64,000 nt of DNA from an uncultured Bacteroides sp. (GCA_949285025.1 CASDXG010000090.1:35528-99527); one strand, 5' to 3'. Positions 36,398 to 46,241 are shown, numbered from the stretch's first letter. Made by a program: numbers and translations. The notes: a model not told the origin generated them from the sequence alone.

Positions 36398-36419
36398 CAT
36401 ATTTGTAAGCAAAGATATG
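36398..36419. promoter_or_regulatory. Candidate RhaR operator upstream of rhaB
   Basis: An imperfect inverted repeat, CATATTTG (36398-36405) and CAAAGATATG (36410-36419), lies in the 90-bp gap between the regulator and rhaB. The rhaB -7 box TAATTTTG is at 36432-36439, and the only TTTG upstream (36402-36405) is 26 bp away, too far for a normal promoter. That weakness would suit activator-dependent expression. Confidence 0.4.
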
Positions 36420-36464
36420 AAATTTGCTCATAATTTTGCGTAAAGAACCTGAAAAACAAGAATA

Positions 36465-37883
36465 ATGAAAACGCATTCTTTTTTAGCATTCGATTTGGGA
36501 GCAACCAGCGGACGGGCAGTTCTGTTGTCTGTATCGGATAATGCGATGCAGATGGAAGAGATTCATCGTTTCCCGAATGCAATGATTCATGTGCAAGGAA
36601 AGTATTATTGGAATATATATACTTTGTTTGAGGAAATAAAACAAGGGCTTCGTATTTGTGCGCGGAAAGGTATTATTCCTGATTCTATGGGTATCGATAC
36701 GTGGGGAGTCGACTATGGTTGTGTGGCTTCAGATGGCGTTTTGTTGGGCTTGCCTCGAGCTTATCGCGATTCCTTTACGGAAAAGACACCAAAGGCGCTG
36801 TTCAATCGGATAAAAGCCCGCGAACTTTATGCTAAAACGGGCATACAAACGATGCACTTTAACACGATCTTTCAGTTGTTTCAATCCCGTCAAGACCATT
36901 ATTCTCTATTGATGGACGCAGAGAAAATTCTATTCATTCCTGACTTGTTGGCTTATTTGTTAACAGGGAAACAGGTATGTGAGTATACAATTGCTTCCAC
37001 ATCGCAGTTGCTTGATGCAGTGGAAAGACGATTTGCTTCGGAGTGTTTTGATGCAATAGATTTACCTTTGTCACTGACTTGCGAGATGGTTATGCCGGGA
37101 ACGACGATCGGTTTGTTGTCGGAAGATATCGCAAAAGATACGGGAATCGGACGGATTCCTGTAATGGCGGTAGCCGGACATGATACGGCATCGGCGGTAG
37201 CAGCCGTACCGACAGCCGATGAATGTTTTGCATATTTAAGTAGTGGCACATGGAGCCTGATGGGGATAGAAACGGAGGCCCCTATTCTGACAGAAGAAGC
37301 ATACAGGCAAAATTTCACGAATGAAGGGGGAGTTGACGGAACTGTTCGTTTTCTTAAAAATATTACGGGAATGTGGTTGTTGGAACAATGTCGGAAAGAA
37401 TGGAGTGAAAAGGGGAGAAATTACACATATTCTGAGATTGTGCGGATGGCAGAACGCCGTTCTGATTTTATAACTCTGTTTTGCCCGGATGACCCTTCTT
37501 TGTCGAATCCGGAAAGTATGTCCGAAGCGATAGCAATGTTGTGCAGTAAAACAGGACAAGTTGTGCCTCAAAGCGACGAGGAATTTGTCAGTTGTATATT
37601 TCATAGTTTGGCCAATCGTTATGGAGAGGTGCTTGAAATGTTGGAAAGGCTGAGCCCTTTCCCTATAAAGCGTCTTCATATTATAGGAGGAGGAGCGAAG
37701 AATGCTCTTTTGAACCAGCTTACGGCCAATCGGATCGGGTTGCCGGTTGTTGCCGGACCATCGGAGGCTACTGCCATAGGTAACTGTATGGTTCAGGCAC
37801 AAGCTGCAGGAATCGTTAAAGACCGGTGGGAATATCGTCGGTTAATTTCCCGCTTCTCTACTTTGCAAGTATTTGAACCTTAA
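36465..37883 (+). CDS. rhaB: Rhamnulokinase
   Basis: A 472-residue FGGY-family sugar kinase. It opens FLAFDLGATSGRAVLL, the phosphate-binding start typical of RhaB, and carries IDTWGVDYGC, AGHDTASAVAAVP, SSGTWSLMGIE and the C-terminal ATP site GGGAKNALLNQLTANRIG. It phosphorylates L-rhamnulose to rhamnulose-1-phosphate with ATP in the cytoplasm. It is the first gene of the rhamnose operon; rhaA starts 16 bp after its stop. Confidence 0.96.
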   Translation: MKTHSFLAFDLGATSGRAVLLSVSDNAMQMEEIHRFPNAMIHVQGKYYWNIYTLFEEIKQGLRICARKGIIPDSMGIDTWGVDYGCVASDGVLLGLPRAYRDSFTEKTPKALFNRIKARELYAKTGIQTMHFNTIFQLFQSRQDHYSLLMDAEKILFIPDLLAYLLTGKQVCEYTIASTSQLLDAVERRFASECFDAIDLPLSLTCEMVMPGTTIGLLSEDIAKDTGIGRIPVMAVAGHDTASAVAAVPTADECFAYLSSGTWSLMGIETEAPILTEEAYRQNFTNEGGVDGTVRFLKNITGMWLLEQCRKEWSEKGRNYTYSEIVRMAERRSDFITLFCPDDPSLSNPESMSEAIAMLCSKTGQVVPQSDEEFVSCIFHSLANRYGEVLEMLERLSPFPIKRLHIIGGGAKNALLNQLTANRIGLPVVAGPSEATAIGNCMVQAQAAGIVKDRWEYRRLISRFSTLQVFEP

Positions 37884-37899
37884 AAGAAAATATAATATT

Positions 37900-39156
37900 A
37901 TGAGTAAAGAAAGTACATTAATAAAAGCGTTTGAGATAGCAAAAGAGCATTATGAAGCCGTCGGGGTTGATGTAAATAGTGCACTGAACACATTGGGGAA
38001 AATCTCCTTGTCTTTGCACTGTTGGCAGGCCGATGACGTGACAGGTTTTGAAAATCAGAACGGAAATCTTACGGGAGGTATTCAAGTAACGGGTAACTAT
38101 CCGGGTAAAGCCCGTAATATGGATGAACTTCGTTGCGATATATTGAAAGTAAAGACGCTTGTACCCGGTCGGCATCGTTTAAGCCTTCATGCTGTTTACG
38201 GCGATTTTCAGGGGAAAAAGGTCGATAGAGATGAAATAGAACCTTGCCATTTCCAGAGTTGGATGGAGTGGGGAAAAGAGAATGATATAAAATTGGATTT
38301 TAACAGCACTTCGTTCTCTCACCCTAAGAGCGGTGATCTCACTTTGGCTAATCCGGACGATGATATACGGAATTTCTGGATAGAGCACACGAAACGTTGC
38401 CGTTGGATTAGTGAAGAAATGGGGAAATATCAGAATGACCCTTGCATGATGAATCTGTGGATTCACGATGGAAGTAAGGAAGTTCCAGTCAGTCGGTTGA
38501 AATATCGCCGCATACTTAAACAATCGCTTGATGAAATCTTTGCGACAGAATATGCGCATATGAAAGATTGTATCGAGGCAAAACTGTTTGGAATCGGACT
38601 TGAAAGTTATACTGTCGGCTCGTATGATTTTTATCTGGGCTACGGAGTAAAGAATAACAAGATAGTGACTTTGGATACAGGCCATTTCCATTTGACGGAA
38701 AGTATTGCAGACAAGGTATCGTCATTGCTGTTGTTTACACCGGAAATTATGCTGCATGTCAGCCGCCCGATTCGTTGGGATAGCGATCATGTTGTTATCC
38801 TGAACGATGATTTGCTGGATCTCTCTAAAGAAATAATACGTTGTAATGCGTTAAACCGCGTGCATATCGGCTTGGATTATTTTGATGGAACTATAAACCG
38901 GATAGGTGCATATGTAATAGGTATTCGCGCAACTCAGAAAGCATTATTGCAGGCCTTACTCGAACCTTATGCGGCTTTGGAACAGTATGAGGAGAGTCAG
39001 CGTTACTTTGAGCGTCTTGCCTTGCAGGAAGAAGCGAAAAGTTTGCCGTGGAATGTTGTATGGGATATGTTCTGTATGCAGAATAATGTGCCGGTAGGTG
39101 AGGATTATATTCGTGAAGTCTGTAAATATGAAAAGGAAGTGACGGGTAAAAGATGA
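37900..39156 (+). CDS. rhaA: L-rhamnose isomerase
   Basis: A 418-residue enzyme, the same length as the E. coli protein (419). I chose ATG 37900, which gives MSKESTLIKAFEIAKEHY; an upstream in-frame start would overlap the end of rhaB's message without a leader. Family blocks include SLHCWQADDVTGFE, FNSTSFSHPKSGDLTLANPD, MNLWIHDGSKEVP and LDTGHFHLTESIADK with metal-binding residues. It converts L-rhamnose to L-rhamnulose. It overlaps rhaT by 4 bp (ATGA), implying coupled translation. Confidence 0.97.
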   Translation: MSKESTLIKAFEIAKEHYEAVGVDVNSALNTLGKISLSLHCWQADDVTGFENQNGNLTGGIQVTGNYPGKARNMDELRCDILKVKTLVPGRHRLSLHAVYGDFQGKKVDRDEIEPCHFQSWMEWGKENDIKLDFNSTSFSHPKSGDLTLANPDDDIRNFWIEHTKRCRWISEEMGKYQNDPCMMNLWIHDGSKEVPVSRLKYRRILKQSLDEIFATEYAHMKDCIEAKLFGIGLESYTVGSYDFYLGYGVKNNKIVTLDTGHFHLTESIADKVSSLLLFTPEIMLHVSRPIRWDSDHVVILNDDLLDLSKEIIRCNALNRVHIGLDYFDGTINRIGAYVIGIRATQKALLQALLEPYAALEQYEESQRYFERLALQEEAKSLPWNVVWDMFCMQNNVPVGEDYIREVCKYEKEVTGKR

Positions 39157-40166
39157 ATACATTTATTGGTTTATTAGTCATTGCGCTGGGTAGTTTCGGA
39201 CAAAGCAGCTCATACGTACCGATTAAACGTGTAAAGGAATGGAGTTGGGAAAGCTTTTGGTTGATGCAAGGTATCTTCGCATGGTTGGTATTTCCTTTGC
39301 TCGGAGCTTTACTTGCCGTGCCGGAAGGACACACGCTTTTTGAGATTCTATCGGCAAAACCTGAAGCCGCTTTGTCGGCTGCCGGCTTTGGTGTGCTGTG
39401 GGGAATCGGAGGTTTGACTTTTGGACTGAGTATGCGTTACTTGGGAGTTGCGTTAGGACAGTCTCTTGCATTGGGAACGTGTGCCGCTTTTGGCACGTTG
39501 TTTCCTGCCTTACTTGCCGGTACGGACCTGTTTTCCGGTCAGGGATTGATATTGCTCTTGGGCGTTTGCATTACATTGGCCGGAATAGCTGTGATCGGTT
39601 ATGCGGGGAGTTTGCGTTCCCGTAATCTGACGAAGGAAGAACAGAATGCCGCCGTTAAAGAATTTGCATTGACAAAAGGTTTGACAGTTGCGGTATTGGC
39701 CGGTGTGATGAGCGCCTGCTTTGCGCTGGGCTTAAATGCAGGAATGCCATTGCAATTGGAGGAATCCGCCGATTTATATAAAACACTTCCTGCCACTTTT
39801 ATGGTAACTTGTGGCGGTTTCCTGACGAATGCCGTTTATTGTTTATATCAGAATTGTAAGAACAGAACGTTTTCCGATTACAGAAAGCTCGGGCTATTAC
39901 CGAATAATTTACTGTATTGTGCTTTGGCAGGGATTCTATGGTATTCTCAATTTTTCGGATTGGGCATGGGAACCAGTTTCTTTGCTTCGGATTCGGTGTT
40001 GGTATCTTTTGCCTGGTGTATTCTTATGTCTTTAAATGTAGTATTCAGTAATGTGTGGGGAATCCTTCTGAAAGAATGGAAAGGCTCATCGTCTTTTACA
40101 ATTACAGTGCTTGTCACAGGATTGATAGTTTTGATATTCTCACTGATTTTCCCGAATTTATTTTGA
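39153..40166 (+). CDS. rhaT: L-rhamnose/proton symporter
   Basis: A 337-residue membrane protein with about ten hydrophobic segments, of the RhaT family in the drug/metabolite transporter superfamily. It starts in the overlap with rhaA. The family region FGQSSSYVPIKRVKEWSWESFW follows the first helix, and GVLWGIGGLTFGLSMRYLG and LGMGTSFFASDSVLVSFAW are further typical blocks. It imports L-rhamnose with a proton across the inner membrane, feeding the isomerase encoded just upstream. Confidence 0.95.
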   Translation: MNTFIGLLVIALGSFGQSSSYVPIKRVKEWSWESFWLMQGIFAWLVFPLLGALLAVPEGHTLFEILSAKPEAALSAAGFGVLWGIGGLTFGLSMRYLGVALGQSLALGTCAAFGTLFPALLAGTDLFSGQGLILLLGVCITLAGIAVIGYAGSLRSRNLTKEEQNAAVKEFALTKGLTVAVLAGVMSACFALGLNAGMPLQLEESADLYKTLPATFMVTCGGFLTNAVYCLYQNCKNRTFSDYRKLGLLPNNLLYCALAGILWYSQFFGLGMGTSFFASDSVLVSFAWCILMSLNVVFSNVWGILLKEWKGSSSFTITVLVTGLIVLIFSLIFPNLF

Positions 40167-40172
40167 AAAGAA

Positions 40173-40988
40173 ATGATTATGAAGTCGATATTGGAAGGGC
40201 GTCCTTTGTTGGCGCAGGAAATTGAAAAGGTGGCAGAGACCGCAGGTTATCTTTGGCAAAAAGGCTGGGCAGAGCGTAATGGCGGTAATATAACGGTGAA
40301 TATAACAGAACTGGTGGATGATGATATACGTAATTTGCCGGCACTTTGCGGGGCGATACCTATTGGGGTATGTCTGCCTTTGTTGAAGGGATGCTATTTC
40401 TTTTGTAAAGGAACGAATAAACGAATGCGTGATTTAGCACGGTATCCGATGCAGAACGGTTCGGTTATTCGTATATCGGATTCCGGTGACAGTTATGAAA
40501 TTATAGCCGATGAATTGGTAAAACCCACATCGGAATTGCCTTCTCATCTTGCTGTTCATAATTATTTGCGGGGAATAGGTTCATCTTACAAAGCATCTTT
40601 GCATACGCATCCGATAGAGTTGGTTGCGATGTCTCACCATAAACCATTTCTAAAAAAAGATGTACTGACAAATCTGTTATGGAGTATGATTCCGGAGACG
40701 AAGGCCTTTTGTCCAAGAGGATTGGGTATTGTTCCGTATCAGTTGCCGGGCTCTGTGGAATTGGCAGAGGCGACAATCCGCGAATTAGGTGATTATGACG
40801 TGGTAATGTGGGAAAAGCACGGGGTATTTGCCGTAGGGAATGACATAATGGAGGCTTTCGATCAGGTTGATGTATTGACAAAATCTGCACAGATTTATGT
40901 AAATGCCCGGAATATGGGTTTTGAGCCTGATGGGATGACAACAGAACAGATGGCCGAGATGTCTGTGGCATTCCATTTGCCGAAGTGA
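40173..40988 (+). CDS. rhaD: Rhamnulose-1-phosphate aldolase
   Basis: A 271-residue class II aldolase. Zinc-binding His residues appear in SLHTHPIELVAMS and in MWEKHGVFAVG; the active-site start NGGNITVNITELV and KPTSELPSHLAVH are also typical of RhaD. It splits L-rhamnulose-1-phosphate into dihydroxyacetone phosphate and L-lactaldehyde. Translation may start at ATG 40173 or two codons later at 40179. No lactaldehyde reductase or dehydrogenase gene follows; instead the operon continues into rhamnosidase genes after 13 bp. Confidence 0.96.
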   Translation: MIMKSILEGRPLLAQEIEKVAETAGYLWQKGWAERNGGNITVNITELVDDDIRNLPALCGAIPIGVCLPLLKGCYFFCKGTNKRMRDLARYPMQNGSVIRISDSGDSYEIIADELVKPTSELPSHLAVHNYLRGIGSSYKASLHTHPIELVAMSHHKPFLKKDVLTNLLWSMIPETKAFCPRGLGIVPYQLPGSVELAEATIRELGDYDVVMWEKHGVFAVGNDIMEAFDQVDVLTKSAQIYVNARNMGFEPDGMTTEQMAEMSVAFHLPK

Positions 40989-41001
40989 AATAACTTTTTT
41001 T

Positions 41002-42828
41002 ATGTACACGATGAATAAGGGAAAATATAGACTTCTTTGCTTCTGTTTGTCGGCTTTCTTGTGTGGATATGTTTCGGCGTTTGGAGAAGAACTTCGGGCT
41101 GTTTCGCAAAAAGAATCAGGACAAATTGTTACGTCCGATTCGAGGGTACGTTCGTATATATCTCCGGTTCGTATACTTTGGAAGAGTTCTTCTGAACAAA
41201 ATATTGTCGGGAATGAGGCCGTGTTATTGCGGGAAGGCATCGGGCAATCGGTACTTGGAAGCAATAATGTTTGCCGTATGAGGAGCACTGCCGATACGAA
41301 AGCCTCGATTCTATTTGATTTTGGAAAGGAATTGCAGGGAGGTATTCAGATTATTACGGGGCAGTATCCGGTAAATAAGCCTATAAGGGTGCGAATTCGC
41401 TTTGGGGAATCAGTTGGAGAGGCGATGTCCGAGATTGACGGGATGAACGGTGCCGGCAATGAACATGCCATGCGCGATTTTGAAACGATGCTTCCTTGGT
41501 TGGGGGTTGTTGAATTAGGTAATTCAGGATTTCGTTTTCTTCGGATTGACTTGTTGGATGAAAATGTGGAATTGCAACTGAAAGAAGTTCGTGCCATATC
41601 TGTTTTTCGGGATATTCCTTATGTAGGTTCTTTTCGCTCGAACGATGAACGTTTGAATAAGATTTGGGAGACGGGGGCCTATACGGTGCATTTAAATATG
41701 CAGGAATACCTGTGGGACGGTATAAAAAGAGACCGTCTTGTGTGGGTCGGAGACCTGCATCCGGAAGTGATGACCGTGAACACCGTGTTCGGATATAATG
41801 AGGTAGTGCCTAAAAGTCTGGATTTGATACGCGATGAAACACCTTTGCCCGGTTGGATGAATGGCATGAGTTCATATTCTATTTGGTGGTTATTGATTCA
41901 TCGTGATTGGTATTATTATCACGGAGACCGCGATTATTTAGAGGAACAACGCGACTATTTATGTCGTTTGCTGCAGTTCTTGATATCTAAAGTCGATGAA
42001 GATGGTCAGGAACATTTGGATGGGACACGTTTCCTTGATTGGCCTTCCAGTGGAAATCCTCAGGCAATCGATGCCGGTTTGCATGCTTTAATGACAATGG
42101 CAATGCGTGCCGGTTCAGAACTTTGCGCAATATTGGGTGAGAACCGTTTGGCAGAAGAGTGTGAAAAGACGGGCAAATTGTTGTTGAAACGAGGAAAGAA
42201 TGTGGTAAAAACATTTCGGAGAACTGTCGAAAATCCGGCCTCTCCTGGTAATAAACAAGCTGCCGCATTGTTGACATTATCAGGGCTGATGCCGGCGGGG
42301 AAAGCGAACAAAGAGATACTGTTAACCGATGGTGCTGCTGGCTTTTCTACATTTTATGGCTATTATATGTTGAAAGCTATGGCAGAAGGCGGTTATTATG
42401 AAGATGCAATGAACGTAATCCGTGCTTATTGGGGCGGGATGATAGATCTGGGAGCTACTACTTTTTGGGAAGATTTTAATATAAATTGGTTAGAAAATGC
42501 CGGCCGGATTGATGAATTGCTTCCGCAAGGGAAGAAAGATGTACATCGGGAATATGGCGATTTTTGTTACAAGGGTTATCGGCATAGTCTTTGTCATGGT
42601 TGGGCTTCTGGCCCGACTTCTTGGTTGAGCGAGTATGTCTTAGGTGTACAAATTGTTGAGCCGGGATGCAAAAAGGTTCGTATTTCACCTCATTTGGGCG
42701 AGCTCAAATGGGTGGAAGGAACCTTTCCTACTCCTTATGGGGCGATAAGAATTCGTCATGAAAGGAGAGAAGATGGTACGTTTTGCTCGGAGATTGTTGC
42801 TCCGGATGAAATAGAAATCGTAAAATGA
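41002..42828 (+). CDS. Alpha-L-rhamnosidase-like glycoside hydrolase, GH78 type
   Basis: A 608-residue exported protein with a signal peptide ending GYVSAFG (about residue 30). After a beta-sandwich region (ILFDFGKELQGGIQI and FRFLRIDL) comes the alpha/alpha-barrel with EYLWDGIKRDRLVWVGDLHP, matching the GH78 block DxxxRDRxxWxGD that carries the acid residues. The end has the beta-domain pattern ASGPTSWLSEYVLGVQIVEP. It should free L-rhamnose in the periplasm. It is shorter than most GH78 enzymes and lacks their N-terminal accessory domain. The last four bases overlap the start of the GH106 gene. Confidence 0.88.
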   Translation: MYTMNKGKYRLLCFCLSAFLCGYVSAFGEELRAVSQKESGQIVTSDSRVRSYISPVRILWKSSSEQNIVGNEAVLLREGIGQSVLGSNNVCRMRSTADTKASILFDFGKELQGGIQIITGQYPVNKPIRVRIRFGESVGEAMSEIDGMNGAGNEHAMRDFETMLPWLGVVELGNSGFRFLRIDLLDENVELQLKEVRAISVFRDIPYVGSFRSNDERLNKIWETGAYTVHLNMQEYLWDGIKRDRLVWVGDLHPEVMTVNTVFGYNEVVPKSLDLIRDETPLPGWMNGMSSYSIWWLLIHRDWYYYHGDRDYLEEQRDYLCRLLQFLISKVDEDGQEHLDGTRFLDWPSSGNPQAIDAGLHALMTMAMRAGSELCAILGENRLAEECEKTGKLLLKRGKNVVKTFRRTVENPASPGNKQAAALLTLSGLMPAGKANKEILLTDGAAGFSTFYGYYMLKAMAEGGYYEDAMNVIRAYWGGMIDLGATTFWEDFNINWLENAGRIDELLPQGKKDVHREYGDFCYKGYRHSLCHGWASGPTSWLSEYVLGVQIVEPGCKKVRISPHLGELKWVEGTFPTPYGAIRIRHERREDGTFCSEIVAPDEIEIVK

Positions 42829-45800
42829 AAGGGAAAATGCAGATGAAAAAAAGTTTTCGGCAATTGACTGTTGCTGTTGTTTCAATGGTTTCGTCTTTTT
42901 ATGGTATGGCAGATAATCTGAATAATCTCAGACAGGGCTTTCAGGTTATACCGGATAGCGTGCAGACAGCTGTATACTGGTATTGGATATCCGATAATAT
43001 TTCAGAGGACGGAGTGGTGAAAGATTTACATGCAATGAAGAAAATCGGCATCAATCGTGCGTTCCTTGGTAGCATGGGAGTTGACGGAGTCCCGTATGGA
43101 AATGTAAAGTTTCTTTCGCCTGAGTGGTGGAAAATTACGCACACAGCATTAAAGACAGCAACAGATCTGGGCATAGAAATCGGAATATTTAACAGCCCGG
43201 GATGGAGCCAATCCGGCGGTCCTTGGGTGAAACCGGAAGAAGCGATGCGGTACTTGTCTTTCAAACAAGTCGACGTCGAGGGCAATGGGACCGTGCAGAC
43301 GATTAATTTGCCCAAGCAGGAGTCTGATGCTCAGCTTGTAAAAATTCAGGCTTTCCCGATGCTAAGTGGAGAAAGTTTTTCTTTGTCGTTTAATAAAGAA
43401 AACGGGAAAATAAGTCTTTCAGATATAGAAATTCCGGAAGACGTGATTATCCGCAGTCTGATTTTTAAGGTTGAGTCACCGATAAAAACGCAGGCATCGC
43501 TGCAGGTAAAGCAGGGGAATACGTATTATACAGTGAAAGAATTTGAAATAGACCGTAGTAATGCAGCCTTGAATGTAGGATTTATGCCGTATGCCCCGAT
43601 TGTGATTTCTTTGCCGGAAACCCGTGCGTCTTCATATAGGTTGAAACTTGCTGAACCCGGAGAGGGAAAATGTGAAATGATTTTATCGGAAACACCTTTT
43701 ATTGAACGCTATCCAGAGAAGACTCTGGCCAAGATGTTTCAGACACCTTTACCTCTTTGGAATGAATATATGTGGTCACCTCAGCCTGAATATTTCGATG
43801 AGAGCGGGACCGTCAATCCAAAGGAAATAATCGATTTGACCGGGCATGTATCCGATGGGGTATTGAAATGGAAAGTACCTTCCGGGCGTTGGACAATACT
43901 TTGTTCAGCAATGCGTCCTACGGGGGTGACGAATTCACCGGCAGTTCCTGAGGCAACAGGATTGGAAATAGATAAGATGAGTAGAAAGCACATCGAGTCT
44001 CATTTCAATGCATATATAGGTGAAATTCTGAAAAGAATACCGGAAGAGGACAGGCAGTCGTTTAAGATTGTTGTGCAGGATAGTTATGAGACCGGCGGTT
44101 TGAACTGGACAGATGATATGATTGATGTCTTCCGTGAGCGATACGGTTACGATCCTGTACCGTTTATTCCGACTCTTTCCGGGAGGGTCGTGGGCAATGA
44201 AGATATTTCGGATCGTTTTCTTTGGGATTTAAGGCGCCTGATAGCAGATAGAGTGGCCTATGATTATGTCGGAGGATTACGTGATATCTGTCATAGACAT
44301 GGCTTGCAGACATGGCTGGAGAATTATGGGCATTGGGGATTTCCCGGTGAGTTCCTGATGTATGGCGGGCAGTCTGATCAGGTATCCGGCGAATTCTGGA
44401 GTGAAGGAAGCTTGGGAGATATAGAGAATAAAGCAGCTTCTTCTTGCGGACATATTTATGGGAAAAAACAAATTTGGGCGGAATCATGCACTTCGGGCGG
44501 GCCGGTTTTTTCCCGTTATCCCCGTATCATGAAACAACGTATCGACCGCTTTTTTACAGAAGGTATTAACAGTACGCTGCTTCACTTGTATATTCAGCAG
44601 CCGGATGACCGCACTCCCGGCATGGCAGCCTGGTTTGGAAATGAATTTAACCGCAATAATACCTGGTTTGATTATATGGACTTGTTTACGGAATATCTTA
44701 AGCGTTGCAATTTCATGTTGCAGCAGGGCGATTATGTAGCCGATGTCGCTTACTTTATAGGCGAGGACGCTCCGAAAATGACCGGCGTATGCGATCCGTC
44801 GTTGCCCTATGGATATTCTTTCGATTATATCAATGCAGAAGTACTGACAAAGTATTCCAAAGTGGAAAACGGACGGTTGATTTTGGATAGCGGTATGGAA
44901 TATAAGGTCTTGGTATTACCAAAACAGGAAACGATGAGGCCGGAAGTTTTGTCACGTATTGCAGAAATGGTGGAACAAGGATTGACAATAATTGGTCCGG
45001 CTCCGCAACGTTCGCCGAGTCTGAGCGGTTATCCTTTGGCTGATGAGAAAGTAAAAGAAATGTCGGAGAAACTGTGGAAAGGGAAGAAACATTTCTATGG
45101 AAAGGGTTGTGTTTATGCCGATGGCGTTTCTCTTTCCGAAGTCTTTGCCGATATTTCCGCACAACCTGATTTCTGTTTGAAAGGGGATTCAAAAGAGAAT
45201 GCTTCCGTATTGTTTATACATCGTCGCCTGTCGGATGGGGATATTTATTTTATTTCTAATCAGGTGGATGTGCAGAAAAGGATAAATCCTTCCTTTCTTG
45301 TGGATGGGAAAGTTCCGGAATTGTGGAATCCGGTGACAGGGGAAATAACGGTTTTACCCTATGAGACAGAGGATAAACGGATATCTGTTTCTTTGGATTT
45401 GCAACCGTTTGAGAGCGCATTTATTGTTTTTGGGACAGACCGTTCGGGAAAGACTAAGAAAAACGTGGAAAGGGAAAATACGGAAGTTGTGCCGTTGGAA
45501 GGGGAATGGACGGTATCATTCGGTAATGATTATACCGTTCGTTTGGATTCATTGCAGGATTGGACAACGTCGGACGATGAGAAAATAAAATATTATTCGG
45601 GAACGGCTGTTTATGAAAAAACGTTTGATTTGAAGAACCCGGGAAAGCGTTTGGTCGAGTTAGACTTGGGGAATGTCATGATTATGGCGAAAGTTGAAGT
45701 AAACGGTCGGTATGTCGGTGGCGTATGGACAGCACCGTATCGTCTCGATATTACCGAGTATGTAAAAAAAGGGAAGAATAAAATCAGAATTTTTGTGGTA

Positions 45801-45950
45801 AATAATTGGATGAACCGTTTGATTGGAGACGCAAAACTTCCGGAAGAGGAGCGTACCACATGGACGAATATTCACGTGTGGAATGCTGATTCTCCTTTGC
45901 AGTCTTCAGGACTTTTAGGTCCTGTGCAGTTGCTGGTTCATAAAAAGTAA
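42825..45950 (+). CDS. Alpha-L-rhamnosidase-like glycoside hydrolase, GH106 type
   Basis: A 1041-residue exported enzyme; translation starts at ATG 42825 (ATGA overlap with the GH78 gene) or at in-frame ATGs 12 and 18 bases later, all giving a signal peptide ending SFYGMADN. The GH106 pattern is clear: PDSVQTAVYWYWISDNISED, FNSPGWSQSGGPWVKPE, QDSYETGGLNWTDDMID, WAESCTSGGP and a C-terminal galactose-binding-like domain with GNVMIMAKVEVNGRYVGGVW. Catalytic residues cannot be assigned without alignment. With GH78 it should remove alpha-rhamnosyl groups from plant or microbial glycans. It ends the rhamnose unit. Confidence 0.9.
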   Translation: MKGKMQMKKSFRQLTVAVVSMVSSFYGMADNLNNLRQGFQVIPDSVQTAVYWYWISDNISEDGVVKDLHAMKKIGINRAFLGSMGVDGVPYGNVKFLSPEWWKITHTALKTATDLGIEIGIFNSPGWSQSGGPWVKPEEAMRYLSFKQVDVEGNGTVQTINLPKQESDAQLVKIQAFPMLSGESFSLSFNKENGKISLSDIEIPEDVIIRSLIFKVESPIKTQASLQVKQGNTYYTVKEFEIDRSNAALNVGFMPYAPIVISLPETRASSYRLKLAEPGEGKCEMILSETPFIERYPEKTLAKMFQTPLPLWNEYMWSPQPEYFDESGTVNPKEIIDLTGHVSDGVLKWKVPSGRWTILCSAMRPTGVTNSPAVPEATGLEIDKMSRKHIESHFNAYIGEILKRIPEEDRQSFKIVVQDSYETGGLNWTDDMIDVFRERYGYDPVPFIPTLSGRVVGNEDISDRFLWDLRRLIADRVAYDYVGGLRDICHRHGLQTWLENYGHWGFPGEFLMYGGQSDQVSGEFWSEGSLGDIENKAASSCGHIYGKKQIWAESCTSGGPVFSRYPRIMKQRIDRFFTEGINSTLLHLYIQQPDDRTPGMAAWFGNEFNRNNTWFDYMDLFTEYLKRCNFMLQQGDYVADVAYFIGEDAPKMTGVCDPSLPYGYSFDYINAEVLTKYSKVENGRLILDSGMEYKVLVLPKQETMRPEVLSRIAEMVEQGLTIIGPAPQRSPSLSGYPLADEKVKEMSEKLWKGKKHFYGKGCVYADGVSLSEVFADISAQPDFCLKGDSKENASVLFIHRRLSDGDIYFISNQVDVQKRINPSFLVDGKVPELWNPVTGEITVLPYETEDKRISVSLDLQPFESAFIVFGTDRSGKTKKNVERENTEVVPLEGEWTVSFGNDYTVRLDSLQDWTTSDDEKIKYYSGTAVYEKTFDLKNPGKRLVELDLGNVMIMAKVEVNGRYVGGVWTAPYRLDITEYVKKGKNKIRIFVVNNWMNRLIGDAKLPEEERTTWTNIHVWNADSPLQSSGLLGPVQLLVHKK

Positions 45951-45964
45951 TAGAAATATCGTAT

Positions 45965-46031
45965 AAAAGTTCCCGTCGTTTTTCTAACAAGATTGGATGT
46001 TTTTAGAAAAACGACGGGAACTTTTTATATA
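45965..46031 (+). terminator. Very stable terminator ending the rhamnose operon
   Basis: A perfect 23-bp inverted repeat (45965-45987 with 46003-46025) around a 15-base loop, followed by T-rich sequence; it starts 15 bp after the GH106 stop and separates the rhamnose unit from the mannan-type genes. Confidence 0.92.
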
Positions 46032-46241
46032 CACGTTATATGGAAGCGGAAAAATATATTGTTTCCTTGATAAAAAGGTGGAAACAGAAAATATTCTCCG
46101 TCTCTTTTGTTGAATAAGTATTGTCTGATGAAGAAGTTGTTTTAATTTTGCGTATATTTGAAATGCTTTATGTCGCTATAATGGATATAAGCGGTTTCAC
46201 TATTATATAGTCTGTTTTGTTTAATGACATATTGAAGTATT
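46032..46241 (+). promoter_or_regulatory. Promoter region for the GH76 gene
   Basis: 210 bp without a gene. TTGT (46121-46124), 18 bp and TAATTTTG (46143-46150) form a promoter-like pair; a second -7-like TATATTTG lies at 46153-46160. Nothing else was recognised. Confidence 0.45.
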
